Shown here one piece after another: positions 47,668-56,611 of a stretch of 64,000 bases of DNA. Under the pieces are notes generated by a model. The model ran no database searches. It had not been told where the DNA came from and worked only from the letters and a program-made list of their open reading frames with translations. The DNA is taken from positions 496,001 to 560,000 of the forward strand of contig NZ_JAPPUY010000003.1 in NCBI RefSeq assembly GCF_026712245.1, read 5' to 3'. Positions within the stretch are counted from its first letter, which is position 1. Every line of letters starts with the position of its first letter. This stretch comes from Roseateles hydrophilus (GTDB taxonomy: Bacteria; Pseudomonadota; Gammaproteobacteria; Burkholderiales; Burkholderiaceae_C). The position numbers and the translations under genes are program-made.

Positions 47668-48141
47668 TCAGTTGGCCAGCAGCCGGCCCTCGGCGCTCTG
47701 CGCCAGCAGCCGGGTGGCGGCGCGCTCCAGCATGCCGATGACGACATCGAAGCCGGCCACCGGGCCGAAGTAGGGGTCGGGGATGTCCTGGCCTGCCATG
47801 TCGGGCAGGAAGTCGCTCAGCAGCCGGATGCGCGCGTGATGCTCGGGCGCGGCCTTGCCGCGCAGCGCGTCGGCGTGGTCGGCTTCCATCACCAGCACGA
47901 GGTCGTAGTTGCCCAGCGCTGCTGGGTCCACGCGGCGCGAGCGCCATTTGCGGTCCAGGCTGTACTGGTGCCGCGTCAGCGCGGCGGCGGCGCGGGCGTC
48001 CACCGGGCCGCCGCGTGGGTCGGCATGCACGCCGGCTGACGTGATGCTGTTGAATACCCCGCCCAGCTTGGCCTTGAAGATGGCCTCGGCCATCGGCGAG
48101 CGGCAGATGTTGGCGGTGCAGACGAGCAGGACGGCGGCCAT
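47668..48141 (-). CDS. Low-molecular-weight protein tyrosine phosphatase
   Basis: A 157-residue phosphatase with the P-loop VCTANICRSP (Cys8, Arg14) and the general-acid DPYFG loop (IPDPYFG). In Gram-negative bacteria such enzymes often act with tyrosine kinases in polysaccharide export, but no such genes are nearby. It lies 5 bases after rpe, so it is expressed with it, and its stop is 3 bases from the convergent psuG stop. Confidence 0.93.
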   Translation of the reverse strand: MAAVLLVCTANICRSPMAEAIFKAKLGGVFNSITSAGVHADPRGGPVDARAAAALTRHQYSLDRKWRSRRVDPAALGNYDLVLVMEADHADALRGKAAPEHHARIRLLSDFLPDMAGQDIPDPYFGPVAGFDVVIGMLERAATRLLAQSAEGRLLAN

Positions 48142-48146
48142 CGCGC

Positions 48147-48830
48147 TCAGGCGAGTTGCTGGCGCATCGCGTCGATGACGGCCTTGTAGTCCGGCTTGCC
48201 GAAGATGGCCGAGCCGGCGACGAAGGTGTCGGCACCTGCGTCGGCGATCTCGCGGATGTTCTCCACCTTGACGCCGCCGTCGATCTCGACGCGGATGTCA
48301 CGGCCCGAGCGCGCGATGATTTCGCGCACCCGGCGCAGCTTGGCCAGCGACGACGGGATGAAGCTCTGGCCGCCGAAGCCGGGGTTCACGCTCATCAGCA
48401 TGACGAGGTCGACCTTGTCGATGACCCACTCAAGCACATCCAGCGGCGTGGCGGGGTTGAACACCAGGCCGGCCTGCTTGCCCTCGCCCTTGATGAGTTG
48501 CAGCGTGCGGTCCACGTGCGTGCTGGCATCGGGGTGGAAGGTCACGATGTCGGCGCCGGCCCGGCAGAAGGCCAGTGCCAGGCTGTCGACCGGCTGCACC
48601 ATCAGGTGCACGTCCAGGATGGCCGGCGTGCCATCGGGCTTCACGGCGTGCTTGCGCAGCGCCTCGCAGATCATGGGCCCGAAGGTCAGGTTGGGCACGT
48701 AATGGTTGTCCATCACGTCGAAGTGGATCCAGTCGGCGCCAGCAGCCAGGACGTTGCGCACTTCCTCGCCCAGGCGGGCGAAGTCGGCGGACAGGATGCT
48801 GGGGGCGATGCGGTAGTCAGGGGCGGCCAT
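48147..48830 (-). CDS. rpe: Ribulose-phosphate 3-epimerase
   Basis: A 227-residue TIM-barrel epimerase interconverting ribulose-5-phosphate and xylulose-5-phosphate. It has [53 protein letters not shown] and VEIDGGVK with the metal-binding His/Asp residues. The upstream extension in frame is not supported. It sits between a TetR gene and a phosphatase gene rather than beside gph. Confidence 0.96.
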   Translation of the reverse strand: MAAPDYRIAPSILSADFARLGEEVRNVLAAGADWIHFDVMDNHYVPNLTFGPMICEALRKHAVKPDGTPAILDVHLMVQPVDSLALAFCRAGADIVTFHPDASTHVDRTLQLIKGEGKQAGLVFNPATPLDVLEWVIDKVDLVMLMSVNPGFGGQSFIPSSLAKLRRVREIIARSGRDIRVEIDGGVKVENIREIADAGADTFVAGSAIFGKPDYKAVIDAMRQQLA

Positions 48831-48841
48831 GGGCCGGCATT

Positions 48842-49456
48842 TTAGAAGCCGGTCTTGGCGCCCATGCCGCGCAGGCAGTGCGCAACCAGCCAGTCCACCA
48901 CCTGCGCGTCGGTGTAGGCGCCACTGGCGCGCAGCGCGCCCAGCACCGGGTCGCAGGCGCGCGCATACAGCTGGTAGAGCACCAGTTCGGGTGGCAGCGT
49001 GGCGTCCAGCTGGCCGTCCTGCTGGGCTTCGAGGATCCACGCGCCCAGTTCGTCCGACAGCTTCATCAGCCGGTCGACGTACACCTTGTCGCCCATCAGC
49101 ACCGTGCGCAGTGCCGAGCTCTGCGAGGGCAGGGCGGGCATCTGGCCGGCGATCTGCTGCTCATAGGCCCAGCGGGCCACGGCGCCCAGGCGCTGCACCG
49201 CGTTCAGCGGCAGGCTGCGCAGCCGCGCCAGTTCGTCGAGCGCACGGTCCAGCACCTTCACCATGGCCGCGGCGGCGAGCTCTTCCTTGGATGTGAAGTG
49301 CTTGTACAGGCTGGCCTTGCCGATGCCGACGTCGGCAACCACCTCGTCCACCGTCATGGCCTCGAAGCCCTTCTCGGCCAGCAGGCGGTTCACCGAGGCC
49401 ACGATGGCCTCTTCCCGAGCCTGAAGCACCTGTTCCTTGAAGCGCACGCGAGTCAT
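48842..49456 (-). CDS. TetR-family transcriptional regulator
   Basis: A 204-residue repressor with an N-terminal helix-turn-helix (about 12-60: [21 protein letters not shown] in part, [17 protein letters not shown]) and a helical ligand-binding domain resembling the TetR C-terminal family of AcrR type. It lies 11 bases upstream of rpe on the same strand. Palindromes in the region before its start suggest autoregulation and control of the divergent fasciclin gene. Confidence 0.92.
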   Translation of the reverse strand: MTRVRFKEQVLQAREEAIVASVNRLLAEKGFEAMTVDEVVADVGIGKASLYKHFTSKEELAAAAMVKVLDRALDELARLRSLPLNAVQRLGAVARWAYEQQIAGQMPALPSQSSALRTVLMGDKVYVDRLMKLSDELGAWILEAQQDGQLDATLPPELVLYQLYARACDPVLGALRASGAYTDAQVVDWLVAHCLRGMGAKTGF

Positions 49457-49475
49457 GACGCAATTCTAGGGGGAC

Positions 49476-49493
49476 GGGTTCTGCATTGAACCC
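49476..49493. promoter_or_regulatory. Inverted repeat near the TetR gene start
   Basis: GGGTTC (49476-49481) and GAACCC (49488-49493) form a perfect inverted repeat with a 6-base spacer, 20 bases before the TetR ATG. A minus-strand TAGAAT (49462-49467) could be a -10, so the repeat would sit in the promoter spacer, a usual repressor location. Confidence 0.45.
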
Positions 49494-49539
49494 ATCCGGT
49501 CATTTTGGAAACCATCAAATCCAGAAATAGACCACACAG

Positions 49540-49568
49540 TTGACTTTGGGAACTGATCAGTTCAGATT
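49540..49568 (+). promoter_or_regulatory. Candidate promoter with palindromic operator before the fasciclin gene
   Basis: TTGACT (49540-49545) matches a -35; 17 bases later CAGATT (49563-49568) is a weak -10. Between them is the perfect 14-base palindrome GAACTGATCAGTTC (49550-49563). An operator placed between -35 and -10 would block polymerase, and the TetR gene is divergent next door. Binding is inferred, not shown. Confidence 0.5.
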
Positions 49569-49747
49569 TGAGGCATGCGAGTTCTGAAGCGCAGCCCCAT
49601 GCCCCGCCCGGCGTTGCCGTGGCCGCCGCCTGCGCGCCGCCCTGACGGCTGAACGTTCGCCGCTCCCCCGCCTTTTGTCCCGCCGATTGCAGCGCCAGCA
49701 AGCGCGCTGTGGGTCGGCTCGTCCTGACGATCTTGAAGGAGTTCCTG

Positions 49748-51538
49748 ATGCTCTCTTTGCAGTGGCTGAAACGACTGAGCCTGGTGGCCTGGATGGGCTT
49801 TCTGGGTGCCTGCGGTGGCAGCGACCCCGCACCGGACATCGTCGACACGGCGCGCAGCGATGCCCGCTTCAGCGTGTTGGCCGAAGCGATCGACGCGGCT
49901 GACCTGGCGGGCACGCTGTCGGGCAGCGGTCCGTTCACCGTGTTCGCGCCGACCAATGACGCCTTTGCTGCGCTGCTGAGCGAGCTCAAGCTCACCAAGG
50001 CGCAGCTGCTGGCCGACAAGGCCCTGCTGCGCGCCGTGCTGCAGTACCACGTGCTGCCAGCCCAGGTGCTGAAGGCCGGCGTGCCGGCAGGCCGGGCCAT
50101 CACGCCGCTGGCGGGCGGCGTGTTCAAGATCGACGCACGCGGCAGCGACCTGATCGTGACCGACGGGCGCAACCGCAATGCCCGCATCACGGCGACGGAC
50201 CTGACGGTGCGCAACGGCGTCCTCCATGTGGTCGACGCCGTGCTGCTGCCGGCCAACCGCAACATCGTCGAGACCGCGCAGGCCACCGCCGCGTTCAGCA
50301 CGCTGGTGGAGGCCGTCGTGGCAGCCAACCTGCAGGGCACGCTGTCCGGCACCGGGCCGTTCACCGTGTTCGCGCCGACCAACGACGCCTTCGCAGCCGC
50401 GCTGGCCGAGCTGGGCCTGAGCAAGGGCGCGCTGCTGGCCGACACGGCGTTGCTGTCCAAGATCCTGACCTACCACGTCGTGCCCAGCCGCGTGCTGAAG
50501 GCCGAGGTGCCGGTGGGCGCAGCCATCACGACGGTGGAGGGCCAGAGCTTCACGGTGGATGCCAGCCTGGCCATCACCGACCGCCTGGGCCGCAAGGCGA
50601 CCATCGTCGGCACCGATGTGCTGGCGAGCAATGGCGTGGTGCATGTGATCGACAAGGTGATCCTGCCGTCCGACGTGACGCTGCCGAGCCAGCGCACGCT
50701 GGTGCAGCAGCTGCAGGCCATGCCGCAGTTCAGCACGCTGGTGGAAGCCGTCGTGGCGGCCGACCTGCAGGACGCGCTGTCCGGCGCCGGCCCGCTGACC
50801 GTGTTCGCGCCCACCAACACCGCGTTCGCTGCGCTGCTGACGGAGCTCGGTCTGACCAAGGCGCAGCTGCTGGCCGACAAGCCGCTGCTGACGGCCGTGC
50901 TGCAGTACCACGTGCTGGGCAGCCAGGTCACGAGTGCCGCCGTGCCGCTGGGCCAGGCCGTGAGCCCGCTGGCCGGTGGCATCTTCAAGGTCGATGCGCA
51001 AGGCAGCGGCCTGGTGGTGACCGATGGCCGCAACCGTCAGGCCAGCGTGGGCTTTGTGGACCTGCGCGTGAAGAACGGCGTCATCCACGCGCTGGACAAG
51101 GTGCTGCTGCCGGCCAACCGCGACATCGTGCAGACCGCCCAGGCGCTGCCGCAGTTCAGCATCCTGGTCGAGGCGGTCGTGGCGGCCAACCTGCAGGGGG
51201 CGCTGTCGGGCACCGGCCCGCTGACCGTGTTCGCGCCCACCAATGACGCCTTTGCCGCGCTGTTGACCGAGCTGGGCGTCAGCAAGGCTGACCTGCTCGC
51301 CAATACCGCGCTGCTGACCCAGGTGCTGACCTATCACGTCGTGCCCGGCCGCGTGCTCAAGGCCGGCGTGCCGCTGAACACGGCCATCACCACGCTGCAG
51401 GGTGAGAGCTTCACCGTGAACAGCAGCCTGGCCATCACCGACCAGCGCAACCGCCGCGCCGGCATCGCGGCGACCGATGTGCTGACCAGCAACGGCGTGA
51501 TCCATGTCATCGACCGCGTGATCCTGCCGCGCCCCTGA
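49748..51538 (+). CDS. Lipoprotein with four tandem fasciclin (FAS1) domains
   Basis: A 596-residue lipoprotein (lipobox LGAC, Cys22) followed by four FAS1 domains of about 135-140 residues. Each has FxVLVEAV-like start, the H1 box [16 protein letters not shown] ([10 protein letters not shown] in the last two) and an H2 end such as [15 protein letters not shown]1 proteins mediate cell adhesion or bind matrix. AAGGAG lies 6 bases before ATG 49748; the ATG at 49709 is upstream of it. A single-domain FAS1 gene follows after 71 bases. Confidence 0.93.
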   Translation: MLSLQWLKRLSLVAWMGFLGACGGSDPAPDIVDTARSDARFSVLAEAIDAADLAGTLSGSGPFTVFAPTNDAFAALLSELKLTKAQLLADKALLRAVLQYHVLPAQVLKAGVPAGRAITPLAGGVFKIDARGSDLIVTDGRNRNARITATDLTVRNGVLHVVDAVLLPANRNIVETAQATAAFSTLVEAVVAANLQGTLSGTGPFTVFAPTNDAFAAALAELGLSKGALLADTALLSKILTYHVVPSRVLKAEVPVGAAITTVEGQSFTVDASLAITDRLGRKATIVGTDVLASNGVVHVIDKVILPSDVTLPSQRTLVQQLQAMPQFSTLVEAVVAADLQDALSGAGPLTVFAPTNTAFAALLTELGLTKAQLLADKPLLTAVLQYHVLGSQVTSAAVPLGQAVSPLAGGIFKVDAQGSGLVVTDGRNRQASVGFVDLRVKNGVIHALDKVLLPANRDIVQTAQALPQFSILVEAVVAANLQGALSGTGPLTVFAPTNDAFAALLTELGVSKADLLANTALLTQVLTYHVVPGRVLKAGVPLNTAITTLQGESFTVNSSLAITDQRNRRAGIAATDVLTSNGVIHVIDRVILPRP

Positions 51539-51609
51539 GTTCCCCCGCCCGCGGGCCGCACGGGAGCGCGCGGCTCGCTTTCCTTCCCTCACTCACGAAA
51601 GCTGACACC

Positions 51610-52062
51610 ATGAAGAAGTTCATCGCCCTCGCTGCTCTGGCGCTGGCTGCCGCTGGCGCGCAAGCCAAGGACATCGTCGACACCGCCGTTGCCGCCGGCA
51701 ACTTCAAGACCCTGGCCACGGCGCTGCAGGCTGCCGGCCTGGTGGACACGCTGAAGGGCCCGGGCCCGTTCACCGTGTTCGCGCCCACCGATGCGGCGTT
51801 CGCCAAGATCCCCAAGGCCGATCTCGACGCGCTGCTGAAGGACAAGGCCAAGCTGACCGCCGTGCTGACCTACCACGTCGTGCCGGGCAAGGTGATGGCC
51901 AAGGACGTCAAGGCCGGCAAGGTCAAGACGGTGCAGGGCAGCGAGCTGACCGTTGCCACCACCGGCGGCGTGATGGTGGACAACGCCAAGGTCACGGCGA
52001 CCGACATCGCCGCGTCCAATGGCGTCATCCACGTCATCGACAGCGTCGTGCTGCCGAAGTGA
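51610..52062 (+). CDS. Secreted single-domain fasciclin (FAS1) protein
   Basis: A 150-residue protein with signal peptide (about 1-19, cleavage after AQA) and one FAS1 domain: [53 protein letters not shown] and [13 protein letters not shown]. It is related to the last domain of the upstream four-domain protein and probably arose with it by duplication. Soluble periplasmic or extracellular location is expected. Confidence 0.94.
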   Translation: MKKFIALAALALAAAGAQAKDIVDTAVAAGNFKTLATALQAAGLVDTLKGPGPFTVFAPTDAAFAKIPKADLDALLKDKAKLTAVLTYHVVPGKVMAKDVKAGKVKTVQGSELTVATTGGVMVDNAKVTATDIAASNGVIHVIDSVVLPK

Positions 52063-52120
52063 GTGGTCATGCGGCGGCCGGCGCCCGCGGGCCTGGCCGC
52101 CGCACCGCTGGAGCCTTGCC

Positions 52121-52738
52121 ATGAAACGACGTCTTGTACTGCTGACGGCGCTGAGCCTGAGCATGACCACCACCCACGCCATCGAAGAGCCCGCCTACCA
52201 GGTGCTGGCCCAGGACGGCGCGTTCGAGCTGCGCCAGTACGAACCCATGCTGCAGGCGCAGGTCGAGGTGGAGGGCGATGCCGGCGAGGCCCGCAACGCC
52301 GGCTTCCGCTTGCTGGCCGGCTACATCTTTGGCGGCAACCAGGGCCAGCGCAAGATCGCCATGACGGCCCCCGTCACGCAGGCGCCCGCGCCGGTGGGCG
52401 AAAAGATCGCGATGACCGCGCCCGTGACCCAGGCCGCCGCCGGCCCGGGCCGCTGGCGCATCACGTTCACGATGCCGCGCGCCTACACGCTGGAGACCTT
52501 GCCGCAGCCCAACGATGCCCGCGTGCAGTTCGTCGTCGTGCCGGGTGAGAAGCGCGCTGTGGTGCGTTTCGCGGGCCTGTCCACCGAGTCCAACCTGGGC
52601 CGGCACCAGGCGCAGCTGCAGGCCTGGGTGCAGCAGCGCGGCCTGCAGCCGCAGGGCGACTACGTCACCGCCTTCTACAACGACCCCTTCACGCTGCCCT
52701 GGAACCGCCGCAACGAATGGTGGGTGGCGGTGCAGTGA
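52121..52738 (+). CDS. SOUL-family haem-binding-like protein
   Basis: A 205-residue protein with a signal peptide (about 1-20) and a SOUL domain: YQVLAQDGAFELRQYEPML, GFRLLAGYIFGGNQ, IAMTAPVTQ and the C-terminal AFYNDPFTLPWNRRNEWW. The segment KIAMTAPVTQ occurs twice in succession, about 20 residues apart, a feature of many bacterial members. Haem binding is proven only for some eukaryotic relatives. It is convergent with tag. Confidence 0.9.
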   Translation: MKRRLVLLTALSLSMTTTHAIEEPAYQVLAQDGAFELRQYEPMLQAQVEVEGDAGEARNAGFRLLAGYIFGGNQGQRKIAMTAPVTQAPAPVGEKIAMTAPVTQAAAGPGRWRITFTMPRAYTLETLPQPNDARVQFVVVPGEKRAVVRFAGLSTESNLGRHQAQLQAWVQQRGLQPQGDYVTAFYNDPFTLPWNRRNEWWVAVQ

Positions 52739-52747
52739 GCGGCGTCG

Positions 52748-53365
52748 TCAGCGCGGCCGCTGGAAGCTGTCTCGCGCGCGCTGCGCCTCGGCCCAGTGGT
52801 GACAGCCGGGCTGGTGGTCGTTGATCAGGCCCATGGCCTGCATCAGCGCATGCATCGTCGTCGGGCCGACGAACTTCCAGCCGCGGCGCTTCAGGTCCTT
52901 GGACAGCGCCTCCGACGCCGGCGACTGCGACAGGTTGTGCGCCACCGAGTTCTGTGCCGGCTCGAAGCGCCACAGGTAGGCCGCCAGCGAGCCCTCCTGG
53001 GCCACCAGTTCCGCGCAGCGCGCCGCGTTGTGGATGGCCGCTTCGATCTTGCCGCGGTGGCGCACGATGCTGGCGTCCTGCAGCAGCCGGGCCACGTCGG
53101 CCTCGCCGAAGCGCGCCACCCGGTGGAAGTCGAAGCCGGCAAACGCGGCCCGGAAGGCCTCGCGCTTGTTCAGGATGGTGCGCCACGACAGGCCACTCTG
53201 GAAACCTTCGAGGCACAGCTTCTCGAACAGGCGGAAGTCGTCGCTCACCGGCCGGCCCCATTCCTCGTCGTGATAGCGCAGGTAGGCCTCGTCGCCGGGC
53301 GCGGCGGCACACCAGGCGCAGCGCGGGCGGCCGTCGGGCGGGAGGTAAAGCGGTCTGGGGCTCAT
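52748..53365 (-). CDS. tag: DNA-3-methyladenine glycosylase I
   Basis: A 205-residue constitutive repair glycosylase removing 3-methyladenine. It has RCAWC, YHDEEWGRPVSDD, FEKLCLEGFQSGLSW, GPTTMHALMQAMGLINDH and the zinc ligands of the C-terminal HQPGCHHW. Its ATG overlaps the stop of the upstream solute-binding-protein gene by 4 bases. Confidence 0.96.
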   Translation of the reverse strand: MSPRPLYLPPDGRPRCAWCAAAPGDEAYLRYHDEEWGRPVSDDFRLFEKLCLEGFQSGLSWRTILNKREAFRAAFAGFDFHRVARFGEADVARLLQDASIVRHRGKIEAAIHNAARCAELVAQEGSLAAYLWRFEPAQNSVAHNLSQSPASEALSKDLKRRGWKFVGPTTMHALMQAMGLINDHQPGCHHWAEAQRARDSFQRPR

Positions 53366-54108
53366 CGGTATTTCTCGGCCAGTTGGCGCAGCGTGCCGTC
53401 CTTGTCGAGCTTGCGCAAGGCGTTGGTGAGGCGCTCCTCATACGCGGCCGGCAGGTCGGCGCGCAGTGCGAGGTATTGGGGCTCTTCCTGAAAGACGGTG
53501 CGGCCCAGCTTCACCTGCATGCCCATCTGGGCGTCGCCGATGTGGCGCAGCAGGTTGATGTCCTGGCCGTAGATCAGGTCGGCGCGGCCCAGTGCCAGCA
53601 TCTGCAGCGCTTCGCGCTCCGAGCCCACCTCAGTGATGGCTACCTGTGCCTTCACGAGGTGGCGCGCGATGGCCGTGCCGCGCATCACCAACACGCGCTT
53701 GGCGCGGCTGGCCTGCGCCAGCTGGGCCAGCGTGTCGAAGTGGCGGCCGTCGTCGATGCGCTGCACGACCACGTGGCGGATGGCGTACAGCGGCACGGGC
53801 GAGTAGCGCCACTGCCGCTCCCGCTCGGGGGACTTCAGCAGGCAGAAGAACACATCCACCTCTTGCTCTGCCAGCAGCCGTTCCACACGCTTGAGCGGCA
53901 GCTTCTGCGTGAGCCCGGTGAAGCGCAGCGCGGGGTCCACGCGCTCGACGGCACGCAGGATCTCCAGGCACAGCCCCGGCCGGGCCGGCGTGTCGGTGTC
54001 GTACTTGACGATGGAGCCGCTCTGCTGGGCGGTGCGCAAGGTCAGCGGCGCTTGCGCATGGGCGGCAGCGCCCGCGAGCGCGATCAGCACCCAGAGCCGG
54101 TGCAGCAC
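53362..54108 (-). CDS. Periplasmic solute-binding protein (family 3)
   Basis: A 248-residue exported protein with a signal peptide (about 1-18) and the amino-acid-binding fold: GLCLEILRAVERVDPALRF, RVERLLAEQEVDVFFCLL, VQRIDDGRHFDTLAQLAQ and a C-terminal LTNALRKLDKDGTLRQLAEKY. No permease or ATPase gene is adjacent, so it may act as a stand-alone sensor or supply another transporter. Ligand is unknown. Confidence 0.88.
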   Translation of the reverse strand: MLHRLWVLIALAGAAAHAQAPLTLRTAQQSGSIVKYDTDTPARPGLCLEILRAVERVDPALRFTGLTQKLPLKRVERLLAEQEVDVFFCLLKSPERERQWRYSPVPLYAIRHVVVQRIDDGRHFDTLAQLAQASRAKRVLVMRGTAIARHLVKAQVAITEVGSEREALQMLALGRADLIYGQDINLLRHIGDAQMGMQVKLGRTVFQEEPQYLALRADLPAAYEERLTNALRKLDKDGTLRQLAEKYR

Positions 54109-54170
54109 TTAGGATCACGCTTCCTGATCGACATGGGACGAGCATAGCGCCGGCCCGGCAAAATCACCCG

Positions 54171-54545
54171 ATGGCCAACCCCCGATTCAGCTGCAGCGTC
54201 ACCGTGCAGGCGCTGCCCGAGCAGACGCACCTTGAGCAGGGCTTGTACGCCTACAGCTACACCATCACCATCGAGAACACCGGTGACGTGATGGCCCAGC
54301 TGGTGGGCCGGCACTGGGAGATCACCGATGCGCGCGGCCAGGTGCAGCGTGTTGACGGCCTGGCCGTCGTCGGCCACCAGCCCGTGCTGGCGCCGGGGCA
54401 GAGCTTCCAGTACAGCTCCTGGGCCCAGATCAGCACGCCGCAGGGCAGCATGCACGGCCGCTTTCTGTGCGTGACCGAGGCGTGCGAGGTGTTCTACACC
54501 GAGGTGGCCGAGTTCCTGCTCGCCGACAGCGCGTCACTCCATTGA
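54171..54545 (+). CDS. apaG: ApaG protein
   Basis: A 124-residue Fn3-like protein of the ApaG family with FSCSVTVQALPEQT, YTITIENTGDVMAQLVGRHW and the GxGVVGxxP-type loop here as VDGLAVVGHQPVLAPGQSF. In enterobacteria apaG follows ksgA and is linked to Co2+/Mg2+ phenotypes; biochemical role is undefined. Its stop overlaps the likely TTG start of the next gene (TTGA). Confidence 0.94.
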   Translation: MANPRFSCSVTVQALPEQTHLEQGLYAYSYTITIENTGDVMAQLVGRHWEITDARGQVQRVDGLAVVGHQPVLAPGQSFQYSSWAQISTPQGSMHGRFLCVTEACEVFYTEVAEFLLADSASLH

Positions 54546-56503
54546 GCTGGGACCTCACCGCGCTGCTGAACGCAGCCGATCCGCAGGCCGTGCTGGCCGA
54601 ACGCAACCTGTGGCTGGTGCGGCTGCTGGAGTGGCTGCGCCACGCACCGCGCGAGCCGTCCGCAGCCGGCACGCCGCTGCCGCTGGTGCGGCTCAAGCAC
54701 CTGCTCAACGTGCTGGAGCGCCACCCCGAGCACGCCGGCAAGTTCGCCGATGTCATTGCCGGCGTGTGGAACGACGTGGACGCCGTCAGCCTGTTTGCCG
54801 AGGTGGGCTTTGCGCCGCGCATGGCGCTGTGGCACGAGTTCCTCGGCCGGCTGCGCCGCCGCGTGCTGCCCGCCACCACCGACACGCGTGACCTGGCCGC
54901 GCTGTTCGAGCTGCTGTTCGGCGACGAGCAAGACGAGGACTGGATCGCCGCCATCGACGACGAGCTGCTCGCGCGGCTGAGCCTGCTGTTCGGCGCCGCG
55001 CCGGATCAGGGCTGGCGCGTGGAGATGCGCGCGGCCGTGACGGTGCTCGTCAGCCATGTGCACGCCGCCGGCCTGGCCGGCGCGCTGCGCGTGCGCATGG
55101 ACGCGCTGCTGCTGCAGGACCGGCCCTTCCACCAGCTGCCCGCGGCCTGGGAGGCCGTGGAGCGCGCGCTGGCGCAGCCGGGCGGCGAGGCGCTGTCGCC
55201 CGCGCTGCAATACCTGCGCGCGCTGCTGGACCGCTGCCGCGCGGCCGCGCTCACGGTGCCCGAGCACCTGGAGGCGCACGGTGTGTCGGTGGACCTGATG
55301 TTCTCCGTCGAGCAGCTCACCGCGCGGCTGGACCGCATCGAGGCGCTGCTGGCCTGCCTGGTGTCCACCGCGCCGCAGCGCGAGCTGCTGCGGCTGGTGG
55401 CCGGCCTGGTGCGCGTGGTGCACGAGCGGCGCAGCCTGCGCACGCTGTTCGCGCGCCACTACTCGCTGCTGGCGCGCAAGGTGGCCGAGCGCAGCGCCGA
55501 GACCGGCGAGCACTACATCACCCGCAACCGCGCCGAGTACCGCGACATGCTGGCCCGCGCGGCCGGCGGCGGCGCCGTCATCGCCGGCACCACCTTCGCC
55601 AAGTTCTTCATCGGCCTGCTGGGCTTCTCGGCGTTCTGGGGCGGCTTCTGGGCTGGCGTGAACTACGCGCTGAGCTTCGTGCTCATCCACCTGCTGCACT
55701 GGACCGTGGCCACCAAGCAGCCCGCCATGACGGCGCCCGCGCTGGCCGACGAGCTGCAGGGCGTGGACCGCGACGACGGCCTGGAGGGCTTTGTTGACGA
55801 GGTCACCCACCTCACGCGGTCGCAGGTGGCCGGCATCCTGGGCAACCTGGCCATCGTCGCGCCGCTGGTGCTGGGCGTGCAGCTGCTGTGCCAGGCGCTG
55901 TTCGGCCTGCCGCTGGTGGGCCCGCACGAGGCCGAGTACGTGCTGCACTCGCTGGATCTGCTGGGCCCCTCGCTGCTGTTTGCGGCCTTCACGGGCACGC
56001 TGCTGTTCTCGGCCAGCCTGATCGCCGGCTGGGTGGAGAACTGGTTCGTCTTCCACCGGCTGGACAGCGCCATCGCCTGGAACCCGCGCATCGTCTCGCT
56101 GCTGGGGCGCGCGCGTGCGCAGCGCTGGTCGCACTGGTGGCGCGCCAACATCTCGGGCCTGGCCGCCAACATCAGCCTGGGCCTGATGCTGGGTCTGGTG
56201 CCGGCGCTGCTGGGCTTCTTCGGCCTGGGCGTGGAGGTGCGGCACGTGACGCTGTCCACCGGCCAGCTGGCGGCGGCCGTCGGCGCGCTGGGCTGGCCGG
56301 TGATGGCGACCTGGGCCTTCTGGTCCTGCGTGCTGGCCATCGCGGGCATCGGGGTGCTGAACGTCGGTGTGAGCTTCTTCTGCGCCTTCAAGGTGGCGCT
56401 GCGCTCGCGCGGCGTGCGGCTGGCCGACCGCCAGCGCGTCTACGCCGCCATCCGCCAGCGGCTGCGCCGCGCGCCGCTGAGCTTCCTCGTGCCGCCCAAG
56501 TGA
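54542..56503 (+). CDS. Gcr-type 'site-specific recombinase' membrane protein
   Basis: A protein of about 653 residues. The N-terminal half is helical and soluble; from about 340 to 620 there are at least six hydrophobic segments (AGTTFAKFFIGLLGFSAFWG, LGNLAIVAPLVLGVQLLCQAL in part, LLGPSLLFAAFTGTLL). It matches the family named 'site-specific recombinase', after gonococcal Gcr, but the membrane topology speaks against recombinase activity. A TTG at 54542 overlapping the apaG stop is the only reasonable start; the next in-frame ATG is far inside. Confidence 0.82.
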   Translation: MSWDLTALLNAADPQAVLAERNLWLVRLLEWLRHAPREPSAAGTPLPLVRLKHLLNVLERHPEHAGKFADVIAGVWNDVDAVSLFAEVGFAPRMALWHEFLGRLRRRVLPATTDTRDLAALFELLFGDEQDEDWIAAIDDELLARLSLLFGAAPDQGWRVEMRAAVTVLVSHVHAAGLAGALRVRMDALLLQDRPFHQLPAAWEAVERALAQPGGEALSPALQYLRALLDRCRAAALTVPEHLEAHGVSVDLMFSVEQLTARLDRIEALLACLVSTAPQRELLRLVAGLVRVVHERRSLRTLFARHYSLLARKVAERSAETGEHYITRNRAEYRDMLARAAGGGAVIAGTTFAKFFIGLLGFSAFWGGFWAGVNYALSFVLIHLLHWTVATKQPAMTAPALADELQGVDRDDGLEGFVDEVTHLTRSQVAGILGNLAIVAPLVLGVQLLCQALFGLPLVGPHEAEYVLHSLDLLGPSLLFAAFTGTLLFSASLIAGWVENWFVFHRLDSAIAWNPRIVSLLGRARAQRWSHWWRANISGLAANISLGLMLGLVPALLGFFGLGVEVRHVTLSTGQLAAAVGALGWPVMATWAFWSCVLAIAGIGVLNVGVSFFCAFKVALRSRGVRLADRQRVYAAIRQRLRRAPLSFLVPPK

Positions 56504-56611
56504 TCAGTCGTCCTTGCGCTCGCCCTTGTTGCGGCCCGAGAACATGGTCCACCACACGATGAACACGAGGATGGCCAACGCGCCAAGGGCTTCGAGCAGG
56601 ATGAGCAGCAT
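56504..56611 (-). CDS. Possible 35-residue membrane peptide
   Basis: A short minus-strand frame encodes one strong hydrophobic helix (LLILLEALGALAILVFIVWW) and a charged tail (GRNKGERKDD), a typical small inner-membrane protein. Its ATG shares two bases with the ATG of mltA on the other strand (CATG). No Shine-Dalgarno is visible, so reality of the gene is uncertain. Confidence 0.4.
   Translation of the reverse strand: MLLILLEALGALAILVFIVWWTMFSGRNKGERKDD

Noticed and set aside
49748-51538. CRISPR-like periodic repeats in the fasciclin gene
   Set aside because: The period of about 400 bases reflects protein-domain duplication, with no short identical repeats or spacers.
49562-51592. A 676-codon minus-strand frame opposite the four-domain fasciclin gene
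   Set aside because: Its repeats mirror the FAS1 duplications of the real gene; composition is non-protein-like.
54542-56503. Mobile element suggested by the name 'site-specific recombinase'
   Set aside because: The protein is polytopic, lies in a conserved apaG context, and no attachment sites or direct repeats flank it.
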